Below, piece by piece: positions 52,796 to 60,798 of a stretch of 64,000 nucleotides of DNA (position 1 is the stretch's first letter; every line of letters starts with the position of its first letter). The translations under genes and the position numbers were made by a program. The notes under the pieces were generated by a model. That model saw nothing but the letters and a program-made list of their open reading frames with translations. It was not told where the DNA came from and did not search any database. Source of the DNA: Pararhodobacter sp. (GTDB lineage: Bacteria > Pseudomonadota > Alphaproteobacteria > Rhodobacterales > Rhodobacteraceae); contig NZ_JAUCBZ010000015.1 of NCBI RefSeq assembly GCF_034676545.1, forward strand, positions 1,643,001-1,707,000. Reading direction: 5' to 3'.

Positions 52796-53695
52796 ATGGA
52801 GTATGCGTTTATCGGGTTGGGCAATCTGGGCGGGCATCTGGCGGCCTCATGCGCGCGGGCGGGGTTCCCGCTGAGGGTGCATGACCGCGATCCGGCCCAG
52901 CGCGCGCGGCTTGAGGGGCTGGGTGCGGTGTGGGCCGACAGCCCGGCGCAGGCGGTGGCGGGCGCGGATGCGGTGATCACCTGCCTGCCGTCGCCCGCCG
53001 TCTCCGAGGCGGTGCTGGAGCAGATCCTGCCCGCCATGCGCCAAGGGGCCGACTGGATCGAGATGTCCACGCTGGGCCGCGACGATATCCTGCGCCTGTC
53101 CGAACGTGTACAGGCGGCGGGCATGGGCGCTTTGGAATGCCCGGTGACGGGCGGCGTGCATCTGGCAGCGCAGGGCAAGATCACCGTGCTGGTCGGCGGC
53201 GAGGCCGAGATCTTTGCGCGTCACCGCCCGGCGCTGGCGGTGATGGGCGACCGGATTTTCCACATGGGGCCGCTGGGCTCGGCGGCGTTGATCAAGGTGA
53301 TCACCAACATGCTGGCCTTCATCCATCTGGTCGCCGACGGCGAGGCCCTGATGCTGGCCAAGCGCGGCGGGTTGGACCTGAAAACCGCGTGGCAGGCGAT
53401 CGCCGCCTCGTCGGGCAGCAGTTTCGTCCATGAGACCGAGGGGCAGTTGATCCTGAACGGCAGCTATGACGTGGCCTTCACCATGGATCTGGCGCTCAAG
53501 GATCTGGGCTTTGCCATGGCGTTCGGGCGCGAATACGGGGTGCCGATGGATCTGGCGGGGCTGACCAACCAGACCTTTGTCAAAGGCCGCGCGGCCTATG
53601 GCGGGGCGGCGCAATCGACGCAGATCGTGAAACTGCTGGAGGATGTGCTGGGCACCGATCTGCGCGCCGAGGGGTTTCCGGCGCGTCTGGAGTGA
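52796..53695 (+). CDS. NAD(P)-dependent oxidoreductase, 3-hydroxyisobutyrate dehydrogenase family
   Basis: A 299-residue beta-hydroxyacid dehydrogenase. The Rossmann motif is FIGLGNLGGHLAAS at the N-terminus. The substrate/catalytic stretches MGALECPVTGGVHLAAQG and LGSAALIKVITNMLAFIH carry the family lysine. GGGAGG 5 nt upstream of ATG 52796 fixes the start. The substrate (3-hydroxyisobutyrate, tartronate semialdehyde, other) cannot be told from sequence and no pathway genes are adjacent. Confidence 0.88.
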   Translation: MEYAFIGLGNLGGHLAASCARAGFPLRVHDRDPAQRARLEGLGAVWADSPAQAVAGADAVITCLPSPAVSEAVLEQILPAMRQGADWIEMSTLGRDDILRLSERVQAAGMGALECPVTGGVHLAAQGKITVLVGGEAEIFARHRPALAVMGDRIFHMGPLGSAALIKVITNMLAFIHLVADGEALMLAKRGGLDLKTAWQAIAASSGSSFVHETEGQLILNGSYDVAFTMDLALKDLGFAMAFGREYGVPMDLAGLTNQTFVKGRAAYGGAAQSTQIVKLLEDVLGTDLRAEGFPARLE

Positions 53696-53701
53696 TCCGG
53701 C

Positions 53702-54577
53702 TTAACGGGCGCGCCCGGTGCCCAGATGTTCCTCGACCGTGGCGCGCAAACCCCGGCTGACCGGAATGCGCGCGCCGGTGGACAGGATCAGATCGGTCGC
53801 GCCCTGACGGCTTTCGGTATGCGACACCATCGTCAGATTGACCCACCACGAGCGATGCACCCGCATCCCCGGCAGGGTCGCCAGATCGGCCTCGGCATCG
53901 GCCAGACGCATCAACACCCGGGCATGGCCGCGCGTCGTGGTGACCTCGATATGATGATTGGCGGCGCGCACGCAGATCACGTCGCGGCCAAGATCGGGCG
54001 GCAGTCGATCAAAGAACGGCGAGGCGTCACCCGCGGAAAGGGCGAGAGAGGTCAGCGCCGGGCGCTTTGTCGCGCTGGTCCGGCGAAACCCCCAGAGCGG
54101 CTGAAGCGTCGGCATGAAGGCATTGACCAACACGGTGATCGGCACCACCAGACCAAACACCGCGGCAGCCGTTTGTCCGTCATTGAAATTGTGAACATTC
54201 TCGACCAGTGCCGCATTGACGCCCAGCACCCAGAGCAGGATCACACCGCCGCCGACGCATCCGGCAAACAGCGCCGCCCAGCCCCAGGCGTGGCCCGTGC
54301 GCCGCGCCAATTCCCGGACGGTCATCGACAGATAAAACTGCAACAGGATCGCCGGGGTCAACACCGCGGTCCAATACAGGAAACGCAGCGGTACGGTCAG
54401 GCTCGCCAGCGTGTGAAACGGGCCGGCAATCGCGGTCACGATGACACAGGCGGCAACAACCATCCAGAACCGGACAGAACGCAAATACTGGTCAAGCCGG
54501 TTGAGCGCCCACAGGTGGCAGTCGCGGATTATCGCGACAGGTGTCTTGGGTGTGGGTTTTTCCGATATTCCGGGCAT
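53702..54577 (-). CDS. Membrane-anchored LytTR transcription factor, copy 1
   Basis: A 291-residue protein with four predicted membrane helices (about residues 32-50, 60-85, 96-115, 135-160) followed by a C-terminal LytTR DNA-binding domain (~200-285; VICVRAANHHIEVTTTRGHA, RLADAEADLATLPGMRVHRS). It could be a membrane-embedded regulator sensing an envelope signal. The tandem neighbour at 54648-55514 has the same layout, and the divergent ABC exporter is a likely target. ATG 54577 is preferred; a longer reading overlaps the neighbour. Confidence 0.85.
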   Translation of the reverse strand: MPGISEKPTPKTPVAIIRDCHLWALNRLDQYLRSVRFWMVVAACVIVTAIAGPFHTLASLTVPLRFLYWTAVLTPAILLQFYLSMTVRELARRTGHAWGWAALFAGCVGGGVILLWVLGVNAALVENVHNFNDGQTAAAVFGLVVPITVLVNAFMPTLQPLWGFRRTSATKRPALTSLALSAGDASPFFDRLPPDLGRDVICVRAANHHIEVTTTRGHARVLMRLADAEADLATLPGMRVHRSWWVNLTMVSHTESRQGATDLILSTGARIPVSRGLRATVEEHLGTGRAR

Positions 54578-54647
54578 AAGTATTGATGCCGTCAACGGGT
54601 TTTCAGCGCAAGGGGTTCGCGCGCAAAGAGAGCACCGACGCGAAATA

Positions 54648-55514
54648 TTATTGCGCCGGGCGCGCCGCCAGGATCCGTTGCACCGCCTCACGCACCGCCG
54701 CCCGCTGGGCGCGCGCGACGGGCACGGTCTGGCCGGTGGTCATCCGCAACTCGGGCCCGCTGGCGCCTTTCTCGATGCGCTCCACATGCGGCAGGCTCAC
54801 CCACCACGAGCGATGCACCCGCATCCCGTCCAGGGCCGCCAGATCCTGCTCGGCATCGCTGAGCCGCATCAGGATCAGCGCCTCGCCTTTCGTGGTGGTG
54901 ACCTCGATGTAATGGTCCTTGGCCTGCAGGGCGACAACCTCGCGGCCAAGCGTCGCCGGCAGTTTCGAGAACAGCAGCGACGGCAGAGTCTCGGGGCCCG
55001 GCGGGGGTGTTTGCGCGGCCTCGGGCTTTGTGTCTGGCATCGTTTCGTTCGGCATCATGGCGTTGATCAGCACGGTGATCAGCACCACCGGCACCGACAC
55101 AAACGGGAACAGCGCCCAGAACTCCAAAGTCGCGCCCGGCGTCGAGAGATGGTTGGCGATATGGACCAGCATCATGACGGGCAGCACACCGATTGCGCCG
55201 GCGATCAGCGAACCGGGCAACCAATGCCACCCTTTGCGCCGGCCAATGCGACGCAAGAGCATCGACAGAAAGGTCATCAAGACCCCCGAGGCAACCGCCG
55301 TGAACCCCCAGTAAATCAGCCGCGCCGGAAAGCTCAGACGCTCAAGGGTATAGAACGGCCCGGCCAAGGCGGCGAGGACGCTGGCCCCGCCCAGGATCAA
55401 CCAGAACTTTGATCGCAGGACAAACCGGCGCATTTCGCGAAGCGCTAAATGCACGACAGGGCCATCCGCGTGGCTTTTGGTGTCATTGGCGTCAGGGGGC
55501 GTTGTCGATTTCAT
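54648..55514 (-). CDS. Membrane-anchored LytTR transcription factor, copy 2
   Basis: A 288-residue paralogue of the gene at 53702-54577: N-terminal charged segment, about four membrane helices (SKFWLILGGASVLAALAGPF first), then a LytTR domain (VVALQAKDHYIEVTTTKGEA, RLSDAEQDLAALDGMRVHRS). It is divergent from the ABC transporter genes with a ~40-bp gap, so their promoters overlap. Identity with its neighbour is highest in the LytTR part. Confidence 0.87.
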   Translation of the reverse strand: MKSTTPPDANDTKSHADGPVVHLALREMRRFVLRSKFWLILGGASVLAALAGPFYTLERLSFPARLIYWGFTAVASGVLMTFLSMLLRRIGRRKGWHWLPGSLIAGAIGVLPVMMLVHIANHLSTPGATLEFWALFPFVSVPVVLITVLINAMMPNETMPDTKPEAAQTPPPGPETLPSLLFSKLPATLGREVVALQAKDHYIEVTTTKGEALILMRLSDAEQDLAALDGMRVHRSWWVSLPHVERIEKGASGPELRMTTGQTVPVARAQRAAVREAVQRILAARPAQ

Positions 55515-55556
55515 GTGCCTTGAATACGCATCATCGCGCGAAACTCAAGGGTATGG

Positions 55557-56447
55557 ATGCTGATGAAAACGCAACAACAGGCAATCACGGCACGGGGGCT
55601 GGTGAAAAGCTTTGGCGCGGTCAAGGCGGTGGCGGGTGTCGATCTGGACCTGGCCGAAGGCGAGGCCGTCGGGCTGCTGGGGCCGAATGGGGCCGGTAAA
55701 TCGACCGCGCTGTCGATGCTGATGGGGCTGCGCAAGCCCGATGCGGGCAGCGTGTCGATCTTTGGCCACGCCGCCGGGTCTCGCGCCGCGCGCCGCGTGA
55801 CCGGCGTCACGCCGCAGGCCGCCGGCTTTCCCGTGCAACTGACCCCGCGCGAAGTGCTGGCCTATGCCGCCGCCCACCACGCCAACCCGCGCCAATCCCG
55901 GGATCTGGCCGAGGCCTTTGGCGTGGGCGCGTTGATGGATCGGCGCATGGTCGGGTTCTCGGGCGGCGAGGTGCGCCGGGTGGCCTTGGCGCTGGCTTTT
56001 GTCGGTGCGCCGAAACTGGTGTTCCTCGATGAACCCACCACCGGGCTGGACACCGCCGCGCAAGAGGGCTTTTGCAGCGTCGCGCGCGCCTTTGTGCAGC
56101 AGGGCGGGGCGCTGGTGCTGACCTCGCATCACTGGGACGAGATCGAGGCCATCTGCGACCGGATCACGATGATCGACAAGGGCGAGCGCGTGCTGGACGG
56201 CAGCCTCGACGAAATCCGCGCCCGTACCCGCGTCAACCGCCTGAGCTTTGCCCTGCCCGACGGCGTGATGCCCCCCGACTGGCTGGGCGCAACGCACAGC
56301 CTCGAGGGCTGGCACGTTGAAACCCGCGACAGCGACGGCGTGCTGCGGCGCATGGTCGCCGAGGGCGTGCCCTTTGCCGCGCTCTCCATCCAACCGCTGG
56401 CGCTGAAAGACGTCATCGCCCGTATCCGCATGGAGGCCACCCAATGA
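55557..56447 (+). CDS. ABC transporter ATP-binding protein
   Basis: A 296-residue ATPase with Walker A GPNGAGKST (42-50), signature FSGGEVRRVALALA and Walker B KLVFLDEPTTGLD. The C-terminal ~70 residues form an accessory domain, as in ABC-2-type (CcmA-like) exporters. It overlaps the permease gene by ATGA. ATG 55557 is preceded by CAAGGG. Substrate unknown; a link to the divergent LytTR regulators is suggested by position. Confidence 0.93.
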   Translation: MLMKTQQQAITARGLVKSFGAVKAVAGVDLDLAEGEAVGLLGPNGAGKSTALSMLMGLRKPDAGSVSIFGHAAGSRAARRVTGVTPQAAGFPVQLTPREVLAYAAAHHANPRQSRDLAEAFGVGALMDRRMVGFSGGEVRRVALALAFVGAPKLVFLDEPTTGLDTAAQEGFCSVARAFVQQGGALVLTSHHWDEIEAICDRITMIDKGERVLDGSLDEIRARTRVNRLSFALPDGVMPPDWLGATHSLEGWHVETRDSDGVLRRMVAEGVPFAALSIQPLALKDVIARIRMEATQ

Positions 56448-57181
56448 GCCATCTTCTTGTGTCCGAGTTGCGCCTGACGCTGCGCATCTTGTTCCGTCAA
56501 CCCGGCTTCTGGGTGCCGACCGTCCTGTTCCCGGCGATGCTGTATGCGTTCTTTGGCGCGAATATGGCTGCCGCCGGAGGGATGGGGGCCTATGCGATGG
56601 CGTCCTTTGCCATCTATGCCGTGGTCGGCGTGGGGTTCTACCAGTTCGGCGTGTCCGTGGCGCAAGACCGCGAGAGCCCGTTCACCGTCTGGCAGCGCAG
56701 CTTGCCGGGCCATGCGATGATGCCGTGGGTCGCGCGGATCGCCGCCTCGCTGCTGTTCGTGCTGATCGCGGTGGGGCTGGTGTTGCTGGCCGGCTGGCAG
56801 ATCGGCGGCATCACCTTGACGGCACCCGCCTATGCCCGACTTGCGCTTGCCTGTGCGGTGTCGGCGGTGCCGGCAACCTTGTTGGGCACGGCGCTGGGCT
56901 CGGTCGCCTCGTCGCGCGCCGCCGTCCCCTTGGCCAACCTGATCTTTTTGCCGCTATCGTACCTCGGCGGGCTGTGGGTGCCACCCGTCGCCTTGCCCGC
57001 CGCGATCAACGCGATCTCGGTCTGGACGCCGACCCGCGCGATGGGCGAGATCGCCTGGGCGGCACTGGATGGCCGCGCGCTTTCTGGCCAGTATGCGACC
57101 GTGTTGCTGGGGTGGGCGCTGCTGGCCGGGGCGGTCACCTGGGTGGCGCAGCGCCGTCACGCGCGGGCCTTGTTCGGCTAG
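56444..57181 (+). CDS. ABC-2 type transporter permease
   Basis: A 245-residue integral membrane protein with about six helices, characteristic of ABC-2 permeases (SELRLTLRILFRQPGFWVPT at the N-terminus, the ESPFTVWQRSLPGHAMMPWV loop, LIFLPLSYLGGLWVPPVALP near the end). It pairs with the preceding ATPase to form an exporter; the cargo may be a drug, lipid or peptide, but cannot be determined. It is convergent with the ornithine cyclodeaminase-like gene. Confidence 0.88.
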   Translation: MSHLLVSELRLTLRILFRQPGFWVPTVLFPAMLYAFFGANMAAAGGMGAYAMASFAIYAVVGVGFYQFGVSVAQDRESPFTVWQRSLPGHAMMPWVARIAASLLFVLIAVGLVLLAGWQIGGITLTAPAYARLALACAVSAVPATLLGTALGSVASSRAAVPLANLIFLPLSYLGGLWVPPVALPAAINAISVWTPTRAMGEIAWAALDGRALSGQYATVLLGWALLAGAVTWVAQRRHARALFG

Positions 57182-58101
57182 GGTTGCGCCGCGCGCCACT
57201 GCGCCAGAATGTAGCGCGCGGCCATCAGATCCAGATGCGCGCCGCCGCCGTTCTTATAGAGCGTGATGTCATTGTCTGACATTCGACCGGGCGCTCCAGA
57301 TGTCAGATCATGCAGGTCGCCAAGAATGTCAGACAATTTGATAACCTCCTCTTTCAAAGGGGTTTTCAGCTCGCCGATATGGTCTAACGTGGTCGCCCGG
57401 CTATCCACGAAAATGCGTGAGCGCCGCAGGGCCTCGTCATCGGCCTCGCGCATGTCCGGGGTGAAAGCACCGATCAGATCGACATGCTGCCCCGGCTGCA
57501 ACCACGCGCCCAAAAGGACCGGCTGCTTGGCCATCGTGCAGGTCGAGATGATATCCGCCGCGCGCACGGCCTGCTCCAGATCACCCGCGACCTTGGTGCC
57601 GGGGTATTGCGCGGCCAGCGCCTGCGCGGCCTCGGGGCGGCGTGCCCAAACGGTCGCCTCAAGGGTGGGGATAAGGGTCGAATAGGCCTCGATCAACGAG
57701 GCGGCAACCGTGCCCGCGCCGATGATCAGCAGCTTGCGCGCGTCCTTGCGCGCCAACAGGCGCGCGCCCAAAAGCGAGTCGCCCGCCGTTTTCCACCGGG
57801 TCACCAAACCATTGTCGATCACCGCCTCGATCTCGCCGGTCGTGTCGCTGAACACCTGCATGGCGCCTTGCACGCTGGGCAGGCCACGCGCCGCATTCCC
57901 GGCAAAGATCGTCACCGATTTCACCCCCAGACCCAGCCCGTCGATCCATGCCGCGCGCGACAACAACCTGTCGTCGCCCCGGCTCATCAACACATCTTCG
58001 ATCTGCGCGGGGGGCAGGCGGTGGCCGTCGGCCAGAGCGTCGGCAAGGTCCAGCCAGTTCAACAGCGGTTCGACGGCGTCGCGGGTCAAGACGGGGATCA
58101 T
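57178..58101 (-). CDS. Ornithine cyclodeaminase / mu-crystallin family protein
   Basis: A 307-residue NAD(P)-binding protein of the OCD/mu-crystallin family. SRGDDRLLSRAAWIDGLGLG precedes the substrate-site segment, GVKSVTIFAGNAARGLPSVQ and KLLIIGAGTVAASLIEAYST mark the Rossmann fold. Members act as ornithine cyclodeaminase, imine reductase or alanine dehydrogenase; which applies here is unknown. GGAGGCCTT before ATG 58101 supports the start. The 3' end of the gene carries a TGTCTGACA module with codon use unlike the rest (see the entry at 57271). Confidence 0.86.
   Translation of the reverse strand: MIPVLTRDAVEPLLNWLDLADALADGHRLPPAQIEDVLMSRGDDRLLSRAAWIDGLGLGVKSVTIFAGNAARGLPSVQGAMQVFSDTTGEIEAVIDNGLVTRWKTAGDSLLGARLLARKDARKLLIIGAGTVAASLIEAYSTLIPTLEATVWARRPEAAQALAAQYPGTKVAGDLEQAVRAADIISTCTMAKQPVLLGAWLQPGQHVDLIGAFTPDMREADDEALRRSRIFVDSRATTLDHIGELKTPLKEEVIKLSDILGDLHDLTSGAPGRMSDNDITLYKNGGGAHLDLMAARYILAQWRAAQP
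57271..57337. repeat. TGTCTGACA dyad module, copy 1 (inside the OCD-family gene)
   Basis: ATTGTCTGACATT (57271-57283) and AATGTCAGACAAT (57325-57337) are a perfect 13-bp inverted repeat with a 41-bp loop that contains a further ATGTCAGAT half-match (57300-57308). Each arm is a near-palindrome of TNGTNNNACNA form. On the minus strand the module contains CCCGGT-NN-AATGTCAGACA, as does copy 2 at 58939-58998. Confidence 0.7.
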
Positions 58102-58220
58102 AAGGCCTCCTGTGGTCATTGCGCGTACAGTGGTTGCGCGATCCGCGCGGCGCAAGGGGGAAAAGTTTGCTCGACAGACGCGCCAGCGCCGCTAGATCAC
58201 GCGAAAACAGGAGGGATCTC

Positions 58221-58883
58221 ATGCGCATTCTGGTGATCGGGGCAAGTGGCGGGATCGGCGCGGCTTTGGCCGAGGCGGCGCGGGTGCGGGGCGATCAGGT
58301 CACGGCGTTGGCGCGCACGACGGATGGGTTGGACCTGCGGGACGAGGCCTCGGTCGCGGCGACATTGGGCGCGCTGGAGGGGGTGTTTGACCGAATACTG
58401 GTTGCAACCGGGGCGTTGGAGATCGACGGCCGGGGGCCGGAGAAATCGCTGCGCGGGTTGTCGGCCTTGGCATTGACCCAACAGTTTGCGCTGAACGCCG
58501 TGGGGCCGGCTTTGGTGTTGAAACACGCGGTCGGATTGCTGCCGCGCGATCGGCCGGCGGTGTTTGCAGCGCTGTCCGCACGCGTCGGCTCCATCGGCGA
58601 CAATCGCGCGGGCGGCTGGTACAGCTATCGCGCGGCCAAGGCGGCGCTGAACCAGTTGATCCACACCGGCGCGATCGAATTGGCGCGAACTCATCCGCAT
58701 CTGGCCTGTGTGACGCTGCATCCCGGAACGGTCCTGACACCGCTGACCGCCGCCTATGCCGGGCGTCATCCAACGGTGACGGCCGATGCGGCGGCGGCAA
58801 ACCTTTGGCGGGTTATCGAGGGGTTGACCGCGACGGAAACCGGGGGATTTTTCGATTGGACAGGCGCGCGGGTGCCGTGGTGA
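58221..58883 (+). CDS. SDR-family oxidoreductase
   Basis: A 220-residue short-chain dehydrogenase/reductase. The nucleotide site is ILVIGASGGIGAALAE; the catalytic Tyr-x3-Lys is YSYRAAKAALNQL, with Ser in AALSARVGS. The CsgA-like SDR subgroup has this length. AGGAGG precedes ATG 58221. It is divergent from the OCD-family gene; a joint role in a small metabolic pathway is plausible but unproven. A TGTCTGACA module follows it. Confidence 0.88.
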   Translation: MRILVIGASGGIGAALAEAARVRGDQVTALARTTDGLDLRDEASVAATLGALEGVFDRILVATGALEIDGRGPEKSLRGLSALALTQQFALNAVGPALVLKHAVGLLPRDRPAVFAALSARVGSIGDNRAGGWYSYRAAKAALNQLIHTGAIELARTHPHLACVTLHPGTVLTPLTAAYAGRHPTVTADAAAANLWRVIEGLTATETGGFFDWTGARVPW

Positions 58884-58938
58884 CGGCTGGTCGAAAATGT
58901 TGGGTAAGTGCCAGCAAAACGAGCGCGGCGCGCGCACC

Positions 58939-58998
58939 TAATGTCTGACATTAAACCGGGAAAAATTCAGCGGCACTTTGGATCAGTTGTCAGACAAT
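58939..58998. repeat. TGTCTGACA dyad module, copy 2 (downstream of the SDR gene)
   Basis: TAATGTCTGACATTA (58939-58953, perfect 7-bp arms) and TTGTCAGACAA (58987-58997, perfect 5-bp arms), with ACCGGG between them at the same offset from the first dyad as in copy 1 at 57271-57337. It lies between the convergent SDR and MarR genes. Confidence 0.7.
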
Positions 58999-59142
58999 AG
59001 GAATTGGTTGATTATTAATCAAGAAAATGGGTAGTCGGCGCAGGAGTCCCGCTGTGCCAGCTTTGTAGCGCGACATCGTAGACGGCCTTTGCCGGCGGCA
59101 TTGCTGCCAGACAAAACGCGAAATTGTTGATTTTGTGATAGG

Positions 59143-59742
59143 TCAGGGCATCCGAGGCGCGGCGGCGAAGTCGACGCAGAGCGAGGTCATCTCGCCTTCG
59201 GAGAGAATGGAATGGGTGCAGCGGCAATAGGTTCCGCCCGCATTCGTCGTGTCACAATGGCCGCAATCGCCGCAGTTGCCAAAGGTCGGGGCGGCGCGCA
59301 TTTGCGCCAGGGCATCGCTGACTTTCGCCAGGGTTGCGGCAAAAACCTTGCGCTGATCGTCGGGCAGCGCGGCGATGCATCGGCTGAGGTCGGCCAACGG
59401 ATCATGCGCAAGCTTTTGCTGGCCCGCCGCCGTCACCTCGATCAGCGCGCTGCGGGCATCGGCCTTGTTGACGTGCCGCTCCAGCAGACCCATGCCGATC
59501 AGGGATTTCACGGTCTGCGATGCGGTGCCGCGTGTGGTTGCGTGGAATTGCGAGAAGGCCGAGGGCGTGCGCGAGAACCGATTGGCGCTGTTGAAATAGC
59601 GCAGCGCGGTCCATTGCGCAGGGGTCAGGCTGGGGTCGGTGGACGTGCCGTGAACCAGACGTGCGACGTGCAACAATTGGTCTGCCACATGGGTCAGGCC
59701 ATCGCAGGTTGACTTGGAGTTGGGCGACTGGGCTTGGGTCAT
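59143..59742 (-). CDS. MarR-family regulator with Cys-rich C-terminal tail
   Basis: A 199-residue protein: a MarR winged helix (~25-125; DPSLTPAQWTALRYFNSANR, TRGTASQTVKSLIGMGLLER, IEVTAAGQQKL) followed by a C-terminal extension with six clustered cysteines (Cys157, 160, 163, 173, 175, 189; NCGDCGHC, TYCRC). The extension could hold an iron-sulfur cluster or zinc, making it a redox sensor. ATG 59742 is chosen because upstream sequence in the long frame is unrelated. It is divergent from the RpoH-like gene and probably regulates it or itself. Confidence 0.85.
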   Translation of the reverse strand: MTQAQSPNSKSTCDGLTHVADQLLHVARLVHGTSTDPSLTPAQWTALRYFNSANRFSRTPSAFSQFHATTRGTASQTVKSLIGMGLLERHVNKADARSALIEVTAAGQQKLAHDPLADLSRCIAALPDDQRKVFAATLAKVSDALAQMRAAPTFGNCGDCGHCDTTNAGGTYCRCTHSILSEGEMTSLCVDFAAAPRMP

Positions 59743-59782
59743 GCGATGCAGGTAGTCCGCAGGGTTTGCTTTGACAAGGCTC

Positions 59783-59829
59783 TTGACAAATAGTAGCGAA
59801 ACGAAACAATATAGCAGCGAAGCAAAACC
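59783..59829. promoter_or_regulatory. rpoH-marR intergenic control region with 21-bp-spaced direct repeats
   Basis: A TTGACA -35 box (59783-59788) precedes two direct repeats, TAGTAGCGAAACGAAAC (59791-59807) and TAGCAGCGAAGCAAAAC (59812-59828), exactly 21 bp (two helical turns) apart. They overlap the expected -10 of the sigma-factor gene. A CAATAT (59807-59812) could be the -10. The repeats are candidate sites for the adjacent MarR protein. Confidence 0.5.
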
Positions 59830-59856
59830 AAGTACGGCGAAAGCCAAGAGGGTATC

Positions 59857-60708
59857 ATGGGATTTCAGGACCAACATATCCGCCGCTATGTGCGGGCGTC
59901 GATGGCAGAGGAGATGCTGGACGCTGAAACCGAGACCGCGCTGGCCATTGCCTGGCGCGATCATCGCGATGAGGCGGCGTTGCATCGGTTGATCACCGCC
60001 TATGCCCGGTTGGCGGTGTCGTTTGCCAGCCGGTTCCGGCGCTATGATGCGTCCTATGATGACCTCATTCAGCAGGGCAATCTGGGGCTGATGCGGGCCG
60101 CAGAAAAATTCGACCCGAGCAATGGCGCGCGGTTCTCGACCTATGCGTCGTGGTGGATCCGGGCGTCGATGCAGGATTATGTGATGCGCAACTGGTCAAT
60201 GGTGCGCACCGGCACCAACGCCAACCAGAAAAAGCTGTTCTTCCATCTGCGCCGCGCGATGGCCAGGCACAAGGATGACGAGACCCGGACCGAGCCGCTG
60301 TCCGCCGTGATTGCGCGCGAGTTGCAGGTGCCGGAAAACCAGGTCGAGGCGATGATGGGCCGGATGTCGGGGCCTGACCTGTCGTTGGACGCGCCGCAAT
60401 CCTCGGATGATGAGGGGCGCGCTTGGGTGGAAACCATCGAGGATGACAGCGTTCACACCGAGGCGGATGTTGCCGAGCGGCTGGATGGGGCACGCCAGCG
60501 CGCGGCGCTGCATTCGGCGGTCGAGCAACTGCCCGAGCGCGAGCGGCACATCGTGGCGGCCCGGCACCTGTCCGACGCACCGACGACCCTGAGCGATCTT
60601 GGCGCGGTCATGGGGATCTCGAAAGAGCGTGTGCGCCAGTTGGAAGAACGCGCGCTGCAACGGTTGACCGAGCTTGTCCGGGCGTCGGCGGTGATGAACG
60701 CCGGTTGA
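59857..60708 (+). CDS. RNA polymerase sigma factor, RpoH type (RpoH-II-like)
   Basis: A 283-residue sigma-32-type factor. Region 2 includes ASYDDLIQQGNLGLMRAAEK and FSTYASWWIRASMQDYVM. The RpoH box region is NANQKKLFFHLRRAM. Region 4 is GVISKERVRQLEERAL-like (MGISKERVRQLEERALQRL). In Rhodobacteraceae a second RpoH (RpoH-II) responds to singlet oxygen, and the size and divergence from MarR fit such a role. Which RpoH paralogue it is cannot be settled without comparison. No other stress genes adjoin it. Confidence 0.85.
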   Translation: MGFQDQHIRRYVRASMAEEMLDAETETALAIAWRDHRDEAALHRLITAYARLAVSFASRFRRYDASYDDLIQQGNLGLMRAAEKFDPSNGARFSTYASWWIRASMQDYVMRNWSMVRTGTNANQKKLFFHLRRAMARHKDDETRTEPLSAVIARELQVPENQVEAMMGRMSGPDLSLDAPQSSDDEGRAWVETIEDDSVHTEADVAERLDGARQRAALHSAVEQLPERERHIVAARHLSDAPTTLSDLGAVMGISKERVRQLEERALQRLTELVRASAVMNAG

Positions 60709-60798
60709 CACAATTCCACCCTGCGCGCGTCACACAGATGCCGCAATTGTCTGCGCAGGGTAGAGAGTGTAAACTCACGACGACCGTCAGGACCGGTG

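Noticed and set aside
57271..57337. Integron attC site
   Set aside because: The core sites (RYYYAAC and GTTRRRY) are not present and no integrase was found, so the inverted repeat is not an attC.
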